64,000 nt of DNA from Paramecium sonneborni (Eukaryota > Ciliophora > Oligohymenophorea > Peniculida > Parameciidae): assembly GCA_905182985.1 (NCBI GenBank), contig CAJJDN010000153.1, positions 62,001 through 126,000 of the forward strand, given 5' to 3'. The number at the start of each line of letters is the position of its first letter. Position 1 is the first letter of the stretch. This document shows, one piece after another, positions 36,479-49,232 of the stretch. The position numbers and the translations under genes are program-made. A model generated the notes under the pieces. The model made no database searches. It was not told the DNA's origin and saw only the letters and a program-made list of their open reading frames with translations.

Positions 36479-39400
36479 ATGATGAAAGTAGGATTAATTC
36501 TAATTATGATATAATACTTAGTTTATTCAGAGATTACAGAAAAAACAATACCAAAAATATCAACTTCTAATAAATAGTGCAATTGTGAATAACTCTAGAA
36601 TTAAAAAGAATGTATTTTTTTTAATTGCACTTGGAATGAGAAAAAATGTATAAACTTACAGAATAATACAAAAATATAATCTTATTGTGAATTGATTAAT
36701 AAGGACTAATGCAATATAAGCGAAGGTTGTGCATTAGTTAAAGAAAAATGTGTATCATTTGCTGGATGCACATTATTTTCTTAATAATCATCAGAATTAT
36801 GTTAAAATATATCTAATAAATGTATAAGTGATGGAAATTAATGCATCGATTTAAGTGATTGTACTAGTTATAGAAATTAGATAAGTTGTTAGAAAGATTA
36901 TAATGAAATGTTATGTATTTGGAATACTTAAACATTAATATGTGAATATCCAACTAGTTGTGAATAATTACCTATTATTATTAATACAGATTAATAATGT
37001 AGAAAATAGTTAAAAACTTGCACTACAAAATAAGGAGGAGGATGTGAATTAAGTCAAGAATAATGTGAAAATCAAAAAATATAAGAGGCTTGTTTTACAA
37101 ATCTTGATTAAAGTAAATAATGTATATGGGATGAGAATAAATGTAAAGAAAAAACTTGTGTTAATGCTCCTACAACACATAATAGTCATTAAGTATGCAA
37201 CGAATATCTTTCTATTTGTACAGTTAATGATGGATAAAATGGATGCTAAGATATACCAGAATTATGTACATTATTAAAAACATCATATAATTGTATTATT
37301 GATAAAACAGCAAAAATATGTTATTGGAATAAAAATATATAAAAGTGTGAAGATAAAAATTGTGAAAATGCTCCTGATGAATATTAAAATAATGATCAAT
37401 GTTAATCATGGTTACCTGAATGCATTGTAAAATCTTCAGGAATTGGTTGTTTTAATAAAGTTTCAGATTGCACATTATATACTGCTGAAAATTAATGTAT
37501 TTAAACCATCACAAATGAACTTTGCTTTTGGGATTAAAATAAATGTTAATCAAAAACTTGTGATTATGCCCCTGATACATATATCAATCATGAATAATGT
37601 TAACTATTTTTATCTACTTGTACAGTTTAACAAGATCTAACAGGATGTGAATCTAAAAAAGCTTCATGTTCTAATTATTAAAAAGAAGAATAATGTATTT
37701 CTATTTTGGATGGTTCACTTTGTATATTTTAAGATAATGTTTGTATTCCTCGTATTTGTAGTAATGCTTCCAAAGAATTAAAAAGTAATTAAGAATGCCA
37801 ACAATTTTCTTCTACTTGCATTCTTAAACCTAATAAAGAAGGTTGTATTTTAAAAGAATGCTAAAATATTACAACATAAGAGTTATGCACTAAAGATTTC
37901 GAAAATCAATAGTGTTATTTTGGTTAAAGATGTGAAGTTAAAACTTGTGAGAATGCTCCAGATTCATTTAAATCTGATGATGAATGTAGAAATTACTTAG
38001 TTTAATGTACAGTCGATGATGATTTGTAAGGATGTAAAGTTAGACCATTAAATTGTTCAGATTAAAAAAATTAATATTAATGCAAAGAATTAACAAATGG
38101 AATAAAATGTAGTTGGAATAATAATGATTAGAACAATAAATAATGTAGAATATTAAATTGTGCAGATATTCCTCCTAATATTTAAACAAATGAATCTTGT
38201 ACTCAATTTGATAAAAGTTGTACAGTTGCAGATAACCCAAGTATTTGTATGTAAAAGCCTACTAATTGTGAAGATGTCTTAACAAAAGATCATTGTTTTG
38301 CTGTAGTTTTAATTGACCAAATAACATAATGTAGTTGGAATGATGAATCTTAAATTTGCAGGTCAAGAGAATGCTAGGATATTAATTTTGATAAATTCAC
38401 AGAAGAAAGTTGTAGATCATTTATGTCTAGATGTACTATCAATTATGATGAAACTGCATGTATTTAAGAACCTTCTACTTGTTAAGGATATAAAAGACGT
38501 GATATATGTAATAAATTAACAGTTGATCCAAATAATATTATTTTTTGTGGATGGTAAGGATGTGAAGATCGTAATTGTTCGAATGCTTAAGAATAAAACG
38601 AAGGATATTATACCCATGCCATTTGTAATAAATATTTAGATAGTTGCACATTGAATGATAAATAAACTAATTGTGTTCCTTTATTTACAAATTGTGGATC
38701 TATTAAAAATTAGATATAATGCAATGATACAATATTATAAGACAAAACAAGATGTACTTATGATTTCAATATTGAACCATTTATTTGTAGAAGTTTTCAA
38801 TGTCCAGATAATACTTCTTTAAATATGACTCATGCATCATGTTAAACATTAGGAACTTAATGTACTTTAGGAATTGAAGGAATAGGATGTGTTAATATGT
38901 TTAAATCTTGTGCAGCTATTTCAAATTAAATATAATGTGACCAAACCATTTTAGAAAGTGATTAAAGGTGTTTTTGGGATGTCACTGCAAATCCTTCTGC
39001 TTGTAAGGACAGGATATGCTCATTCGGATTGAATAAAATTAATTCTGAAGAATGTGAAGAATTTATGAGTACATGTACAAAAGGACGTAAAGATTAAAAT
39101 TGCATATAAAAACCTGCTTAATGCAATGGATTATCTGAAGCAATATGTAATAACGTTAAATTATTAAATGGAGGATTGTGTTCTTTTGATAAAACAATTA
39201 ATGAAATTGATTAATAATGTCATAATAGAATTTGTAGAGATGCTCCTTCATTTTATTCTGCAGATTTTCTTTGTAGAATTTGGCTACCTACTTGTACAGT
39301 AAAGACAAATTTATAAGGATGTGTCAATGAACCAAGTGATTGTTCTTTATTGATTAGAGAACAATGTTATTATATATAGAGTAGTGGTGTGAAATGTTTT

Positions 39401-42400
39401 TGGCATTCCAATGGATTAGTTAGCAATTGTAGAGAAGCATAATGCACAGATGCAAATAAGAAGTATTTTAATACAGATGATTAATGTAAGAGTTATAAAT
39501 CAGATTGTACAGTAGGGAAAGATGGAGGTTGTGTAGAATAACCTACAAATTGTAATGGTTTAGAATAAGACCATTGTTCAAAGGTTAGAATTAATGCAAC
39601 AGATAAAAGTGAAAGTGATAATAAGTGTAGTTGGAATATAAGGAAATAAATTTGTTAAGATAGAGTATGTTCAGATGCTCCTCAAAGTATAAAAAGTGAA
39701 AGTGGATGTCGTAGTTGGTTGAAAAATTGTACAATTGGATTTTCAAATGAAGGTTGCATTAATGATTTTGTTTAATGTGATTAAGTTTAAACGAAGGATT
39801 AATGTAGTCAATTATCAAATGGATAGAAATGTGGTTGGAATACTGGTTGTACTCATCGATAATGTTAAAATGCTCCAGATTCATTAAAAACAGATTAAGA
39901 ATGTAGAAATTATCTTCAAGAATGTACAGTATAGAGAGATGGTACAGGATGTGAATTAAGAAAGTTGAGTTGCAATGAGATTAAAGTAGAAATACAATGT
40001 TTTAACATAAATGATAATAACAAATGTTAATGGAATAAATATAAAAAATAATGTGAAGTTCGTTCTTGTTAAAATTCACCAGAAACATTGACTTAACATT
40101 AAGCTTGTTAAGATTATCTATATAATTGTACAGTATCAAAAGATGGGAAGGGATGTGATAATAAAATGGATAAATGTGAAATGTATAATTCTATAAGTTA
40201 ATGCATAGTTACCTTAGAAGGAATGAAATGTTAATGGGCTGAAGGATCTTGTTTTGATATTTAATAATCATGTTTGCTATATTTCAAAAAGAGTGAATGT
40301 ATAAATTAAAGTGATGGATAGATATGTATTTGGATAGATGGTTCATGTTATAATAGATAATGCAAACATGCTCCAAAATCATATTCAACATATGAATAAT
40401 GTTAGAAATATGGTAAAAATTGTACAACAAATGGGATGGGATGTACAAATTATAAAAAATGTTCTGAATATAAATATTTATCATCTTGTCAAATAGGTAG
40501 TGATGGTTAATGTACATTAGTAAATTAATGCCAAAAGATTTCATGTGAGAGTGCTCCAACAACTTTAAAAACAGATTCTGAATGTTCAAATTTTTTAAAT
40601 AAATGTACAACAAATGGATAAGGATGTATAGAGAGAAGAAGATGTTAAGATGCTTATATAGAAGAGGGTTGTAAATATAATAGTTAAGGTGGAATATGTG
40701 TTTGGTTTAATGACTAATGTTATGATAAAACATGTGAGACAGCGGATAAATCTGTTGATACAGAGAAATCTTGTGAAGAATATTATCCTAAAGCTTAATG
40801 CACTACTAAATTAGGAGGTGGTTGTATATAGAAAAGTAAATGTAAAGATGTTTAAATAGAAATAGCATGTACTACTTAATATGATGGATAAAAATGTTAA
40901 TGGTAAGATGGTGTTTGTTCATTAATAAAATCTTGTTCTAATATAANGAAGGTTGCATTAATGATTTTGTTTAATGTGATTAAGTTTAAACGAAGGATTA
41001 ATGTAGTCAATTATCAAATGGATAGAAATGTGGTTGGAATACTGGTTGTACTCATCGATAATGTTAAAATGCTCCAGATTCATTAAAAACAGATTAAGAA
41101 TGTAGAAATTATCTTCAAGAATGTACAGTATAGAGAGATGGTACAGGATGTGAATTAAGAAAGTTGAGTTGCAATGAGATTAAAGTAGAAATACAATGTT
41201 TTAACATAAATGATAATAACAAATGTTAATGGAATAAATATAAAAAATAATGTGAAGTTCGTTCTTGTTAAAATTCACCAGAAACATTGACTTAACATTA
41301 AGCTTGTTAAGATTATCTATATAATTGTACAGTATCAAAAGATGGGAAGGGATGTGATAATAAAATGGATAAATGTGAAATGTATAATTCTATAAGTTAA
41401 TGCATAGTTACCTTAGAAGGAATGAAATGTTAATGGGCTGAAGGATCTTGTTTTGATATTTAATAATCATGTTTGCTATATTTCAAAAAGAGTGAATGTA
41501 TAAATTAAAGTGATGGATAGATATGTATTTGGATAGATGGTTCATGTTATAATAGATAATGCAAACATGCTCCAAAATCATATTCAACATATGAATAATG
41601 TTAGAAATATGGTAAAAATTGTACAACAAATGGGATGGGATGTACAAATTATAAAAAATGTTCTGAATATAAATATTTATCATCTTGTCAAATAGGTAGT
41701 GATGGTTAATGTACATTAGTAAATTAATGCCAAAAGATTTCATGTGAGAGTGCTCCAACAACTTTAAAAACAGATTCTGAATGTTCAAATTTTTTAAATA
41801 AATGTACAACAAATGGATAAGGATGTATAGAGAGAAGAAGATGTTAAGATGCTTATATAGAAGAGGGTTGTAAATATAATAGTTAAGGTGGAATATGTGT
41901 TTGGTTTAATGACTAATGTTATGATAAAACATGTGAGACAGCGGATAAATCTGTTGATACAGAGAAATCTTGTGAAGAATATTATCCTAAAGCTTAATGC
42001 ACTACTAAATTAGGAGGTGGTTGTATATAGAAAAGTAAATGTAAAGATGTTTAAATAGAAATAGCATGTACTACTTAATATGATGGATAAAAATGTTAAT
42101 GGTAAGATGGTGTTTGTTCATTAATAAAATCTTGTTCTAATATAAAAGGTACTGATCATAAAATTTGTAATACTTTATAAAATGATTGTACAAGTGATGG
42201 AAAATAATGTGTTCCTATGCAAACTTGTTCTAATACTCTAAAAGGTGTATCTTGTGTTCAAGGAACAGATGGACCTTGTTTGTGGAGCAATTAATAATGT
42301 TATAGATATACTAAATGTACTGATTTAATTTTTAGTACTCATTAAGAATGCAATCAAATTCATTCATAATGTACTACTAATGGATATAATTGTATAGCTA

Positions 42401-43551
42401 TCAATACTTGTGCTAATACTCCAAAAATTGGATGTTATGTTGGTATTAAAGATAATAATAATATTTAATGTATATGGGCACCTCGATCTAATAAATAATC
42501 AGCTATCTAATAATGTACTGAATTCAAAAAATGTCAAGATGTTTATTATCTTAATCATAATGATTGTTATAATTATTCCTAAAGTAAATGTACAACCGAT
42601 GGAATTAATGGTTGTATCCCATTAGATTCATGTGATAAATATGATAAATAAGTATCATGTGTAATTGATAAAGCAGGTAAAATAATTAATAAATCTGGAG
42701 ATATAACATCTACTGGATTCTGCTTTTGGAATAATAATAAATGTATTTCATAAGAATGTTCTTAATTAATAGGAACTACTCATTAATAATGCAATTCATA
42801 ATTATCTAAGTGTACTTCTAATGGTTAAAATTGTCTCCTCTAAAGTACGTGTAGTATATTTTCAACTTATAATTCTTGTATAGCTGCAACAGGAACTGAT
42901 GGAAAATGTACTTGGCTTAACAATCTTTGTAATTCTATGAAATGCTCAGATTATCCTGTCGCTTAATGTTCTCTCTTCTCTACTGATTGTATCAGAGATG
43001 GATTGAAGTGTTAAGAAATCAATCACTGCTTTTCCTACAAAACTTAATCTGCATGTGAAAATGGATTTAAAAATTCATTTTGTAAATGGGTTAATATTAA
43101 TACTTAGAAAGATTAATGTATAGAAATTTAATCTTGTGAGATTGTAAATGATAATGAAAAAACTTGTAAAAACTTATCTGATAGATGCTATTGGTATAAA
43201 ACCACCAGCTAAAATTAAACTTCATATACTTGTGCTTAAAAAAAATGTGAAATTCAAACTAATAACACTTGTACTGGTTTTTATGATTGGGATAAATAAA
43301 ATTACACCATTTGTATATTAGATAGCAAAAATTAATGTGTTCCTGCTGATCCCTCTACTTTAACATAAGAAGATTGCTTTACCAAAACATTATATCAATA
43401 TACTTGGGACTCTACCTCTAACAAGTGTCAAATTTGTAATCCATAATCCATTCCTAATAATACAACTGATAATAAAACCGATAACAAAACAGGTTAATTT
43501 ACCACAATTTTGCTCCCAACATTAATGGCTATTCTATTTCTTTAAATTTGA
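36479..43551 (+). CDS. Paramecium surface (immobilisation) antigen, 1,957 aa once duplication is collapsed
   Basis: ATG 36479 (MMKVGLILIMIQYLVYSEIT, signal peptide) to TGA 43549, no introns. The protein is Cys-periodic throughout, in modules of about 65-80 residues with motifs such as CTWNEKKC, CIWDENKCKEKTC.NAP, CTV.DG..GC and CQ..L..C. This is the Paramecium surface antigen repeat. It ends with a Thr/Asn-rich spacer and a hydrophobic tail (TTILLPTLMAILFLQI), the expected GPI-anchor signal. As written the frame is broken by the N at 40947. Removing one copy (1,198 bp + N = 1,199 nt) gives 5,874 nt, exactly 1,958 codons. These proteins coat the cell and cilia and are expressed in a mutually exclusive way (family knowledge). 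No internal tandem identical repeat block was seen beyond the artefact. Confidence 0.95.
39749..40946. repeat. 1,198-bp exact duplication, copy 1
   Basis: Identical to 40948-42145 at offset 1,199, ending exactly at the N. It lies wholly inside the surface-antigen gene. Because 1,199 is not a multiple of 3 the duplication shifts the frame, which a functional antigen could not tolerate. This supports unmerged contig overlap. Confidence 0.95.
40947..40947. other. Single N: unresolved contig join
   Basis: The one undetermined base between the two copies of the 1,198-bp block. Confidence 0.9.
40948..42145. repeat. 1,198-bp exact duplication, copy 2
   Basis: Second copy of 39749-40946. It runs on into the unique 3' part of the antigen gene, so it supplies the true right-hand junction. 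Confidence 0.95.
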
Positions 43552-43822
43552 AATATATTTTACAATATAATCAATTATTTAAATTTACAAATTATATTAT
43601 TAAATATTCTTTATAAGGAGATTCAATCATTCTAAGTTATCTTAAACTTATTAATCATTCTTATAGTTTAAAAATATGGGTACTGCATTCTAGAATCTAT
43701 AAATTCATATATCAAAATTACATTTAAATGACAATTTAAGAATTTATTAGTATGTAATTATCACAATAAGTTTTTATTATTTAATTATATCATTTAATTA
43801 AATATATAAACTTTCTACAAAT

Positions 43823-45385
43823 ATGATAGTGAATAATTTAAATTAAAATGTTGAGGAAGAAACAAAATAACAAAAAGATTAATCTTAAATAACTATTAAT
43901 GATGCTTAAAAAGAATTAATTTAAAAATTGCATATAGAATAATAAATCCCTTTATTTACATCTGTTTATATTGTAATTTTGAAAAATTGTCAAAATCAAG
44001 AATAAGCCAATGAATTATATAAGAATATTACCGCAAGTGATCATGATTATATTTAATCAAAGTAATCAGATAATTGTGTTATTTGCCATTAGAAATAAAA
44101 TTTACATCAAAGTAATCTTATGAATTATTCTACTTGTATTTAAATATTTGAAGAATTAAACTACTCAATAAGACCAAAAATGACTTGTTCAATTTGTTTC
44201 GAATTAAGAATCGAGGATCAAATAGTTAAATTTAATTAAATTATGCATAATATATGTGAACAATGCTTCACAATGAATTTAATAACACAAATTTAAAGTG
44301 GTCATGTTCAAAATTTAAAATGTCCTCATTGCAATGAATATTTGAGTGAAGATATAATCTTAAAATATGCTTAATAAGTTAAAGAAAAATATCTTAAATT
44401 TAAAAATAACATTTCAGTTATAACTAGTAATGATCGAATGTGGTGTCCTAATAATGAATGCTAAAAAATTGTCATATTTTAAACATCTAAAAATTTTGAA
44501 AAATGTTAATATTGTTAAATTGAATATTGTAAAAATTGTAGATAAAAATCTCATCCTAATTTAAGCTGTAAGGATAATTTAACATAATTTATTGGATTAC
44601 CTGAAAATAATAACGAAAGATTAGTTCAGTGTCCTAGATGTAAATTTTTAGTTGAAAAAATCGATGGTTGTGTTTCGATCACTTGTTCTTATTGTAAATG
44701 TTAATGGTGTTGGGGATGTTGTAAAGAACTTACTATTTTGCATCCCTTCTATTGTCCCCATTTTATGCCCTGCTATGATGAAAAAAAATGTTGGACCAAA
44801 TTTGTGTTAATATTTTGGTACTTTTGGTTACTCATCCTTGCATTTTTTATTGGATTATTTTTTTTTTAAATAGTTTTGTTTTAATTGACATCCGAAAAAT
44901 CATGTTACATACAATCAAAATGTTGGATAAAAGTAGTTATCAATATTTTAATTTCACTTTTAGGGATTGTAATACTACCTATTACCACTGCATTATATTT
45001 AATTAGTAATTATATACATTAATAGAAGGTCTTTTGCCTCTTTGTATAATATTTCTTATAATAGAATGGTATGATGGATAAAAAATAAAATAGTCAAGAT
45101 AAAGTTAAACCATCTAACAAAACCCCCAATCTAATTGAATTTATGAAATTTTATCAATATTTAAACTGTCAATTTGAATTAATAAAGATTAAATTTGAGA
45201 ATAGATTACAAAATCTATTTTTTTTTAAACTTCAATTATCCTATATCAATAGTGTTATCAAAAAGAATGATAATACTCGCCCCTTAACATAACTCAAAAA
45301 GCTTTCTTTCTAAGATTATTAATTATTTTTAATAAAATTATTTCTCTTTTTTTTTAAATAAGAATAGTAATTTTAAGTTTAATGA
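43823..45385 (+). CDS. RBR (RING-IBR-RING) E3 ubiquitin ligase with TM segments
   Basis: ATG 43823, continuous frame of 521 codons to TGA 45383, no introns. A Gln-rich leader with an extra CxxC pair (CVICHQ) is followed by RING1 from ~residue 122 (CSICFE..., CEQCF, CPHCNEYL). The IBR is at ~205-250 (MWCPNNEC, CKNCRQKSHP) and RING2 at ~270-300 (CPRCKFLVEKIDGCVSITC, YCKCQWCWGC). The Cys in IDGCVSI is the position of the RBR catalytic cysteine that carries ubiquitin as a thioester. Two TM segments follow (FWYFWLLILAFFIGLFFFQI; INILISLLGIVILPITTALY), so it should sit in a membrane, as TM-bearing RBR ligases do. The final ~80 residues are lower complexity, and the true stop could be earlier if an intron was missed. 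Confidence 0.88.
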
Positions 45386-45411
45386 GAGATTTATTCATTT
45401 TTGAATTAACT

Positions 45412-45780
45412 TCAACTAAAGATTTAAAGCCTATTTGATTTTTAAGTATATTATTTCAGGAATTTTATATTTCTATAACTATGATCTAAAATAACATATT
45501 CTAAAACAAGTGAATTTAATCTTAAAATATTCGCTTTATCAATGGTAATTTAAAATAGATAAGTATTATTATTTCTAGTAGTTATTTTTGAATATTGAAT
45601 GTTATTTATATTTGATTGATATAATATTAGATTATCCTGTACATTTTGAAATTTAATTATGCTTTTTAGAACGATAATATTGAATGATAGGTATGCACCA
45701 ATTGAGTAGATTTTACTTAATGTTGTTAGCATTTGAAATTTGTTTTAGAATTTGATTATAATATTATATTAACAACCCAT
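45412..45780 (-). CDS. Small MGC-start protein, 122 aa, unknown
   Basis: ATG 45780 to TGA 45412, 123 codons, no intron. It begins MGCQYNIIIIKFQ. Gly-2 followed by Cys-3 fits dual N-myristoylation/palmitoylation. The rest is mixed polar/hydrophobic with short predicted strands (YLFQITIDKANILRL, LEYVILDHSYRNIKFL). No family recognised. Its neighbour upstream on the same strand also starts MGGC. Convergent with the RBR gene, 26 bases apart. A 42-codon ORF (45784-45909, MSSLSQGPFSELS) lies between the two MGC-type genes but has too little evidence to call. Confidence 0.5.
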
Positions 45781-45974
45781 AATTCAAGGAATGATTTTAT
45801 GATAGTTTGTTAATGTAGTATGCTTGATAAAGATTAAGCAGATCCTATCCTCGGATTATTTAGAAATAGTGGATAATTCGGAAAAAGGTCCTTGCGAAAG
45901 TGAGCTCATCTTATAACTTACCCCCTTAAAAAAATACAATAATTTAAGGGAATTTAGTGAGATGACATTAAAAT

Positions 45975-46623
45975 TCATAATATTTTTTTCAATTCATAGA
46001 TTTACCCTTCATATTAAATAATGCATAGGGTATCATTACTAGGCGATGTATACTTCTAGATAACAGGACATTTGATTTTAAGGAAAATCTGTCTAAAGAC
46101 TAGGATTACCATCTCATCTATATAGATAACTCCAACACATAAGAATTTTTCATCGAATCGTTTCTTAATGACAACTGATAAATTTTCAGAAATGCCCAAA
46201 CCTGGACAATAATTGTTTTATACATTGAATCTCCTACACAGAAACTTATGCAGCCAACCCTTACATGAATCTCAAAATTAAATAGCATTTATCCTTCAAG
46301 GTTACAGCTCCAATAAAAAAATTTTAACAATGCCTTAATTACATGAAAGCATACTATAATTATTTGTGAATTTCTAAATACATCATATTTCCATTCCCTA
46401 CTATTTCAACTATGTGTAAATTCATGTTTTTTTCATTATATTTTCTTAAAACAATACATTTTTCATTAAGTAAAGTTATTTGTAAGATCTCACTATTTTT
46501 AAGATTTACTACATCCCTTATATCTTCAAGCTCATCAACAATTAATTCATCTCTTAATATTGTTTATAGAGGTTAAGACTTTATTTCTTCGTATTACTTT
46601 TCCCTAAAAAGACATCCTCCCAT
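45975..46623 (-). CDS. MGGC-start protein, 205 aa, probable membrane-anchored
   Basis: ATG 46623 (MGGCLFREKQYEEIKSQ) to TGA 45975. One 31-nt intron gives 206 codons. MGGC is a typical acylation signal (N-myristoyl plus palmitoyl), suggesting attachment to the plasma or ciliary membrane. The body is beta-rich with alternating strands (SEILQITLLNEKCIVLRKY, NLHIVEIVGNGNMMYLEI, NFFIGAVTLKDKCYLI, TLCIIQYEGQIYELKK), like a PH- or C2-sized single domain, though no motif proves either. Divergent from the helix-turn-helix gene with 41 bases between start codons. Together with the MGC gene downstream it may be an old local duplication. Confidence 0.7.
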
Positions 46624-46664
46624 TTATATTTTAATAAAGTTTTGTTTGTTTGTTAATTAAATTT

Positions 46665-47168
46665 ATGGCTTCAAATTACGCACTTATGACTGAATCTATG
46701 GATTATTTTGTGTATTCATTTCGTATTAATTAAATATATGAAAATTTTAGACGATATTAAACAGCAAGTGGAAAAAGAAATGCTTAAATTCGATCCACGA
46801 TTAGCAGAAAAGAAATATTTGAAAATTACACAATCTATTAAGGATTTATTTTTAAAGGCTGTCGTCAAAGAAAAACAAACTATTAAAGCAGTAACTATTC
46901 TAATTACTTTTAGGCTGCTAATTCTATTGGTATTAATTATTCTTCTGCCAAAGCCATTTGGGCTGAATTCAGAAGCAAGAATCAAAAAAAGAAAAAAAAA
47001 ATTAAAGATGACTCAGAATAGAAAAATGAAAACCAATTAGTTAAGCGTTGTTCTTACAAAATTTTGAATGGATGTAATAAAATCAAAAAATTCTTCATGG
47101 AAATTAAGTCCTCCGTCTCATAGAACTTGAATTCAACTCATTTAATCAATTTAGAATCACATATATGA
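46665..47168 (+). CDS. Helix-turn-helix protein, 150 aa
   Basis: ATG 46665 (MASNYALMTESMDYF); introns of 28 and 23 nt leave 151 codons to TGA 47166. The N-terminal helix (DIKQQVEKEMLKFDPRLAEK) leads into TIKAAANSIGINYSSAKAIW. This fits the helix-turn-helix pattern of homeodomain-like or invertase/transposase-type regulators (alanines, turn Gly, then the recognition helix). The Lys-rich tail has KKKKKIKDD, a possible nuclear signal. Likely a DNA-binding protein. Transposase origin is possible but no catalytic domain is present. Confidence 0.65.
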
Positions 47169-47361
47169 ATTTAAATTATTTTATCTTTTTATGCTATATT
47201 ACAAATACATTATCATTTCTCAATTATATTAAAGTACATCAATTATTAATTAAAATAATTAATCATAATTGAGATCTTTTTATACCGTAGATTGAGTAAT
47301 AATAATGCCATTTTTCATTAAAATTAATACTATATTTGTTTGGAATTAAACTTGTTTTAAA

Positions 47362-48441
47362 ATGAAATAATACATGAACACTATGTCTTCATTATATTAA
47401 GAGTAAAAAAAAGATGAGAAAGATGAAGATGATGGCTATTATTGTTGCTTCATCAAAAAATAAAATTAAGTAGCCGAAATTCGAAAGAATTCAAATTCAA
47501 TGAACTATTCAATTTTAAATAAGAACATTATTAATTTAGAATCATTGAAAGATGTTTAATTTCACTTAGAAACATATCCTGAACGATAAGCTCTTTTGAA
47601 TAGTTTAAGATACAAAATTATTAATCTTGAGAAATATCCCTTAATTCTTGTATATAAAAAGGAATTTTTACAACCTGATATTTAGGTGGATAAAGATGAA
47701 ATAACTTTGATTTTATCTTATCCTGAATATGAAGTTGAATATTCTCCATTGATTATTCACTCTAAGTTAATGGAAAATATTGATTATTAAAAAGAAAGAG
47801 ATGATTGTGAAATATATTTTAGTGGTATTTTCTAAAATCTAAATACAAACATTTGTGATAATGTAATAGTGATACCATTTAGTCCATCATTGATGATAAT
47901 AGATCCAGTATTCAATGAATTGAAATTAGAATGTCGATAAGCATTATTTAACATAGTAGTTCCATTTGTTCCTATTTTAGAAAAAGTAACAATAATCCTC
48001 CCAAATATTATACCATTAAATAGTATAATGTCTATAGCTGAATTGCTGATAAGTTTGAAAATAAAATTGATGCCTTAATCTTCTTACACAACTTTAATAG
48101 TAAATTGTATTTAAGAAAACAATCGATTTGATGAATTTAAGTAATATAGAATTAATTTTGATCTTAAATATTATCAGATACAAGTTAACCAATTTGTGAA
48201 ATAGAAATTAAGTACTGAACATAATATCGATAATTTACCTGTGTAATTCTTGGCTCAATTACTCTGGACTAACAAACCTTTGTCAACCTAGTAGTTTATA
48301 GAGCAAAGTTAACGATTTTCATTAAGGAGATCAGATCCAATTTAATAGACTTCCCCAGTCACTCCAATTTATAATTATGAGAGCAACTATAAATTCGAAT
48401 TGGAAGGATCCTCTCTTAAAAAAGATAAAGAATCATATTGA
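47362..48441 (+). CDS. Unknown protein, 359 aa, intronless
   Basis: ATG 47362 (MKQYMNTMSSLYQEQKK) in frame to TGA 48439, 360 codons. An ATG at 47374 is an alternative start. Acidic N-terminus, then YYCCFIKKQ, a mixed alpha/beta middle with hydrophobic strands (PLIIHSKLMENID, NVIVIPFSPSLMIIDPVFNE, ALFNIVVPFVPILEKVTII), and a polar Ser/Pro-rich tail (LRRSDPIQQTSPVTP). No TM of full length, no known motif. The phosphatase gene starts 16 bases after its stop. Confidence 0.8.
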
Positions 48442-48457
48442 AATTTTAATTAACTTT

Positions 48458-49223
48458 ATGTCTTTGACAACTGATCCATTCTCAAGAAGTATCGTCTCAA
48501 CAACAATTCCAATAGACGATCTTAAATTCGTATATTCTGTACCTTAAGTAGTGGACCCAGATCCAATGACTTGCATAGTAGAATAAAGTATCTAATTTGA
48601 AAGTTAAATGAGCAGCACATGAAGAAGGAGCTATTTATGTTGGAGGATATGAAGGAGCAAAAGATCTAGAAACATTAAAGAGATTAAAAATCAGAGCTGT
48701 TTTAACTGCAAGTCAAGAGACAGCTGTTTAGTATTCTGATCTTGTCGTTTAATTTCATCATGTAATTTAAGCACATGATAAAGATGATTACAATATATTA
48801 TAATTTGCTGACTAAACCTTTGATTTTATAGAACGTCATAGAAAACATACAAATATTTTAGTTCATTGTTTTTTGGGAATTAGCAGATCTCCTACAATTG
48901 TTGCTGCATATTTGATGCGCAAGAATAATTTAAATATTGAAAAAGCTTTATGGAAATTAAAATCAAAACGAAGACAAGTAAACCCAAATGCAGGTTTTTT
49001 GAAATAATTACTCAATTATGAAAAACTATTATAACAATAACAACAATAACAACAATAATAATAATAATAATAAAAACCAAAAAGCATATTTAAAATGGTA
49101 CGATAATAAGCTGTGCCATAATCTTAAATGCTTCCTCCTCAAAGTAGGATACTTTCTATGGATAGTAGAGTTATGTTTTAGAAACATCCTTCGTAATATA
49201 TACCATAGCCATATTATAAATGA
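48458..49223 (+). CDS. Dual-specificity protein phosphatase with poly-Q tail, 246 aa
   Basis: ATG 48458 (MSLTTDPFSRSIVSTTI) to TGA 49221; one 25-nt intron leaves 247 codons. The DSP domain has the expected order: AIYVGGYEGAKDLETLKRL, AVLTASQETA, QFADQTFDFIERHRKHTNIL, the signature HCFLGISRSPTIVAAYLM (Cys nucleophile and Arg of CxxGxxR) and KALWKLKSKRRQVNPNAGFL. The usual HCxAG has Leu in place of Ala (HCFLG). A run of 14 Gln from mixed TAA/CAA codons follows the domain (49032-49073), then a basic Gln/Pro tail. Predicted to dephosphorylate Tyr and Ser/Thr in MAPK-like substrates; the substrate is unknown. Confidence 0.9.
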
Positions 49224-49232
49224 ATATATAAA

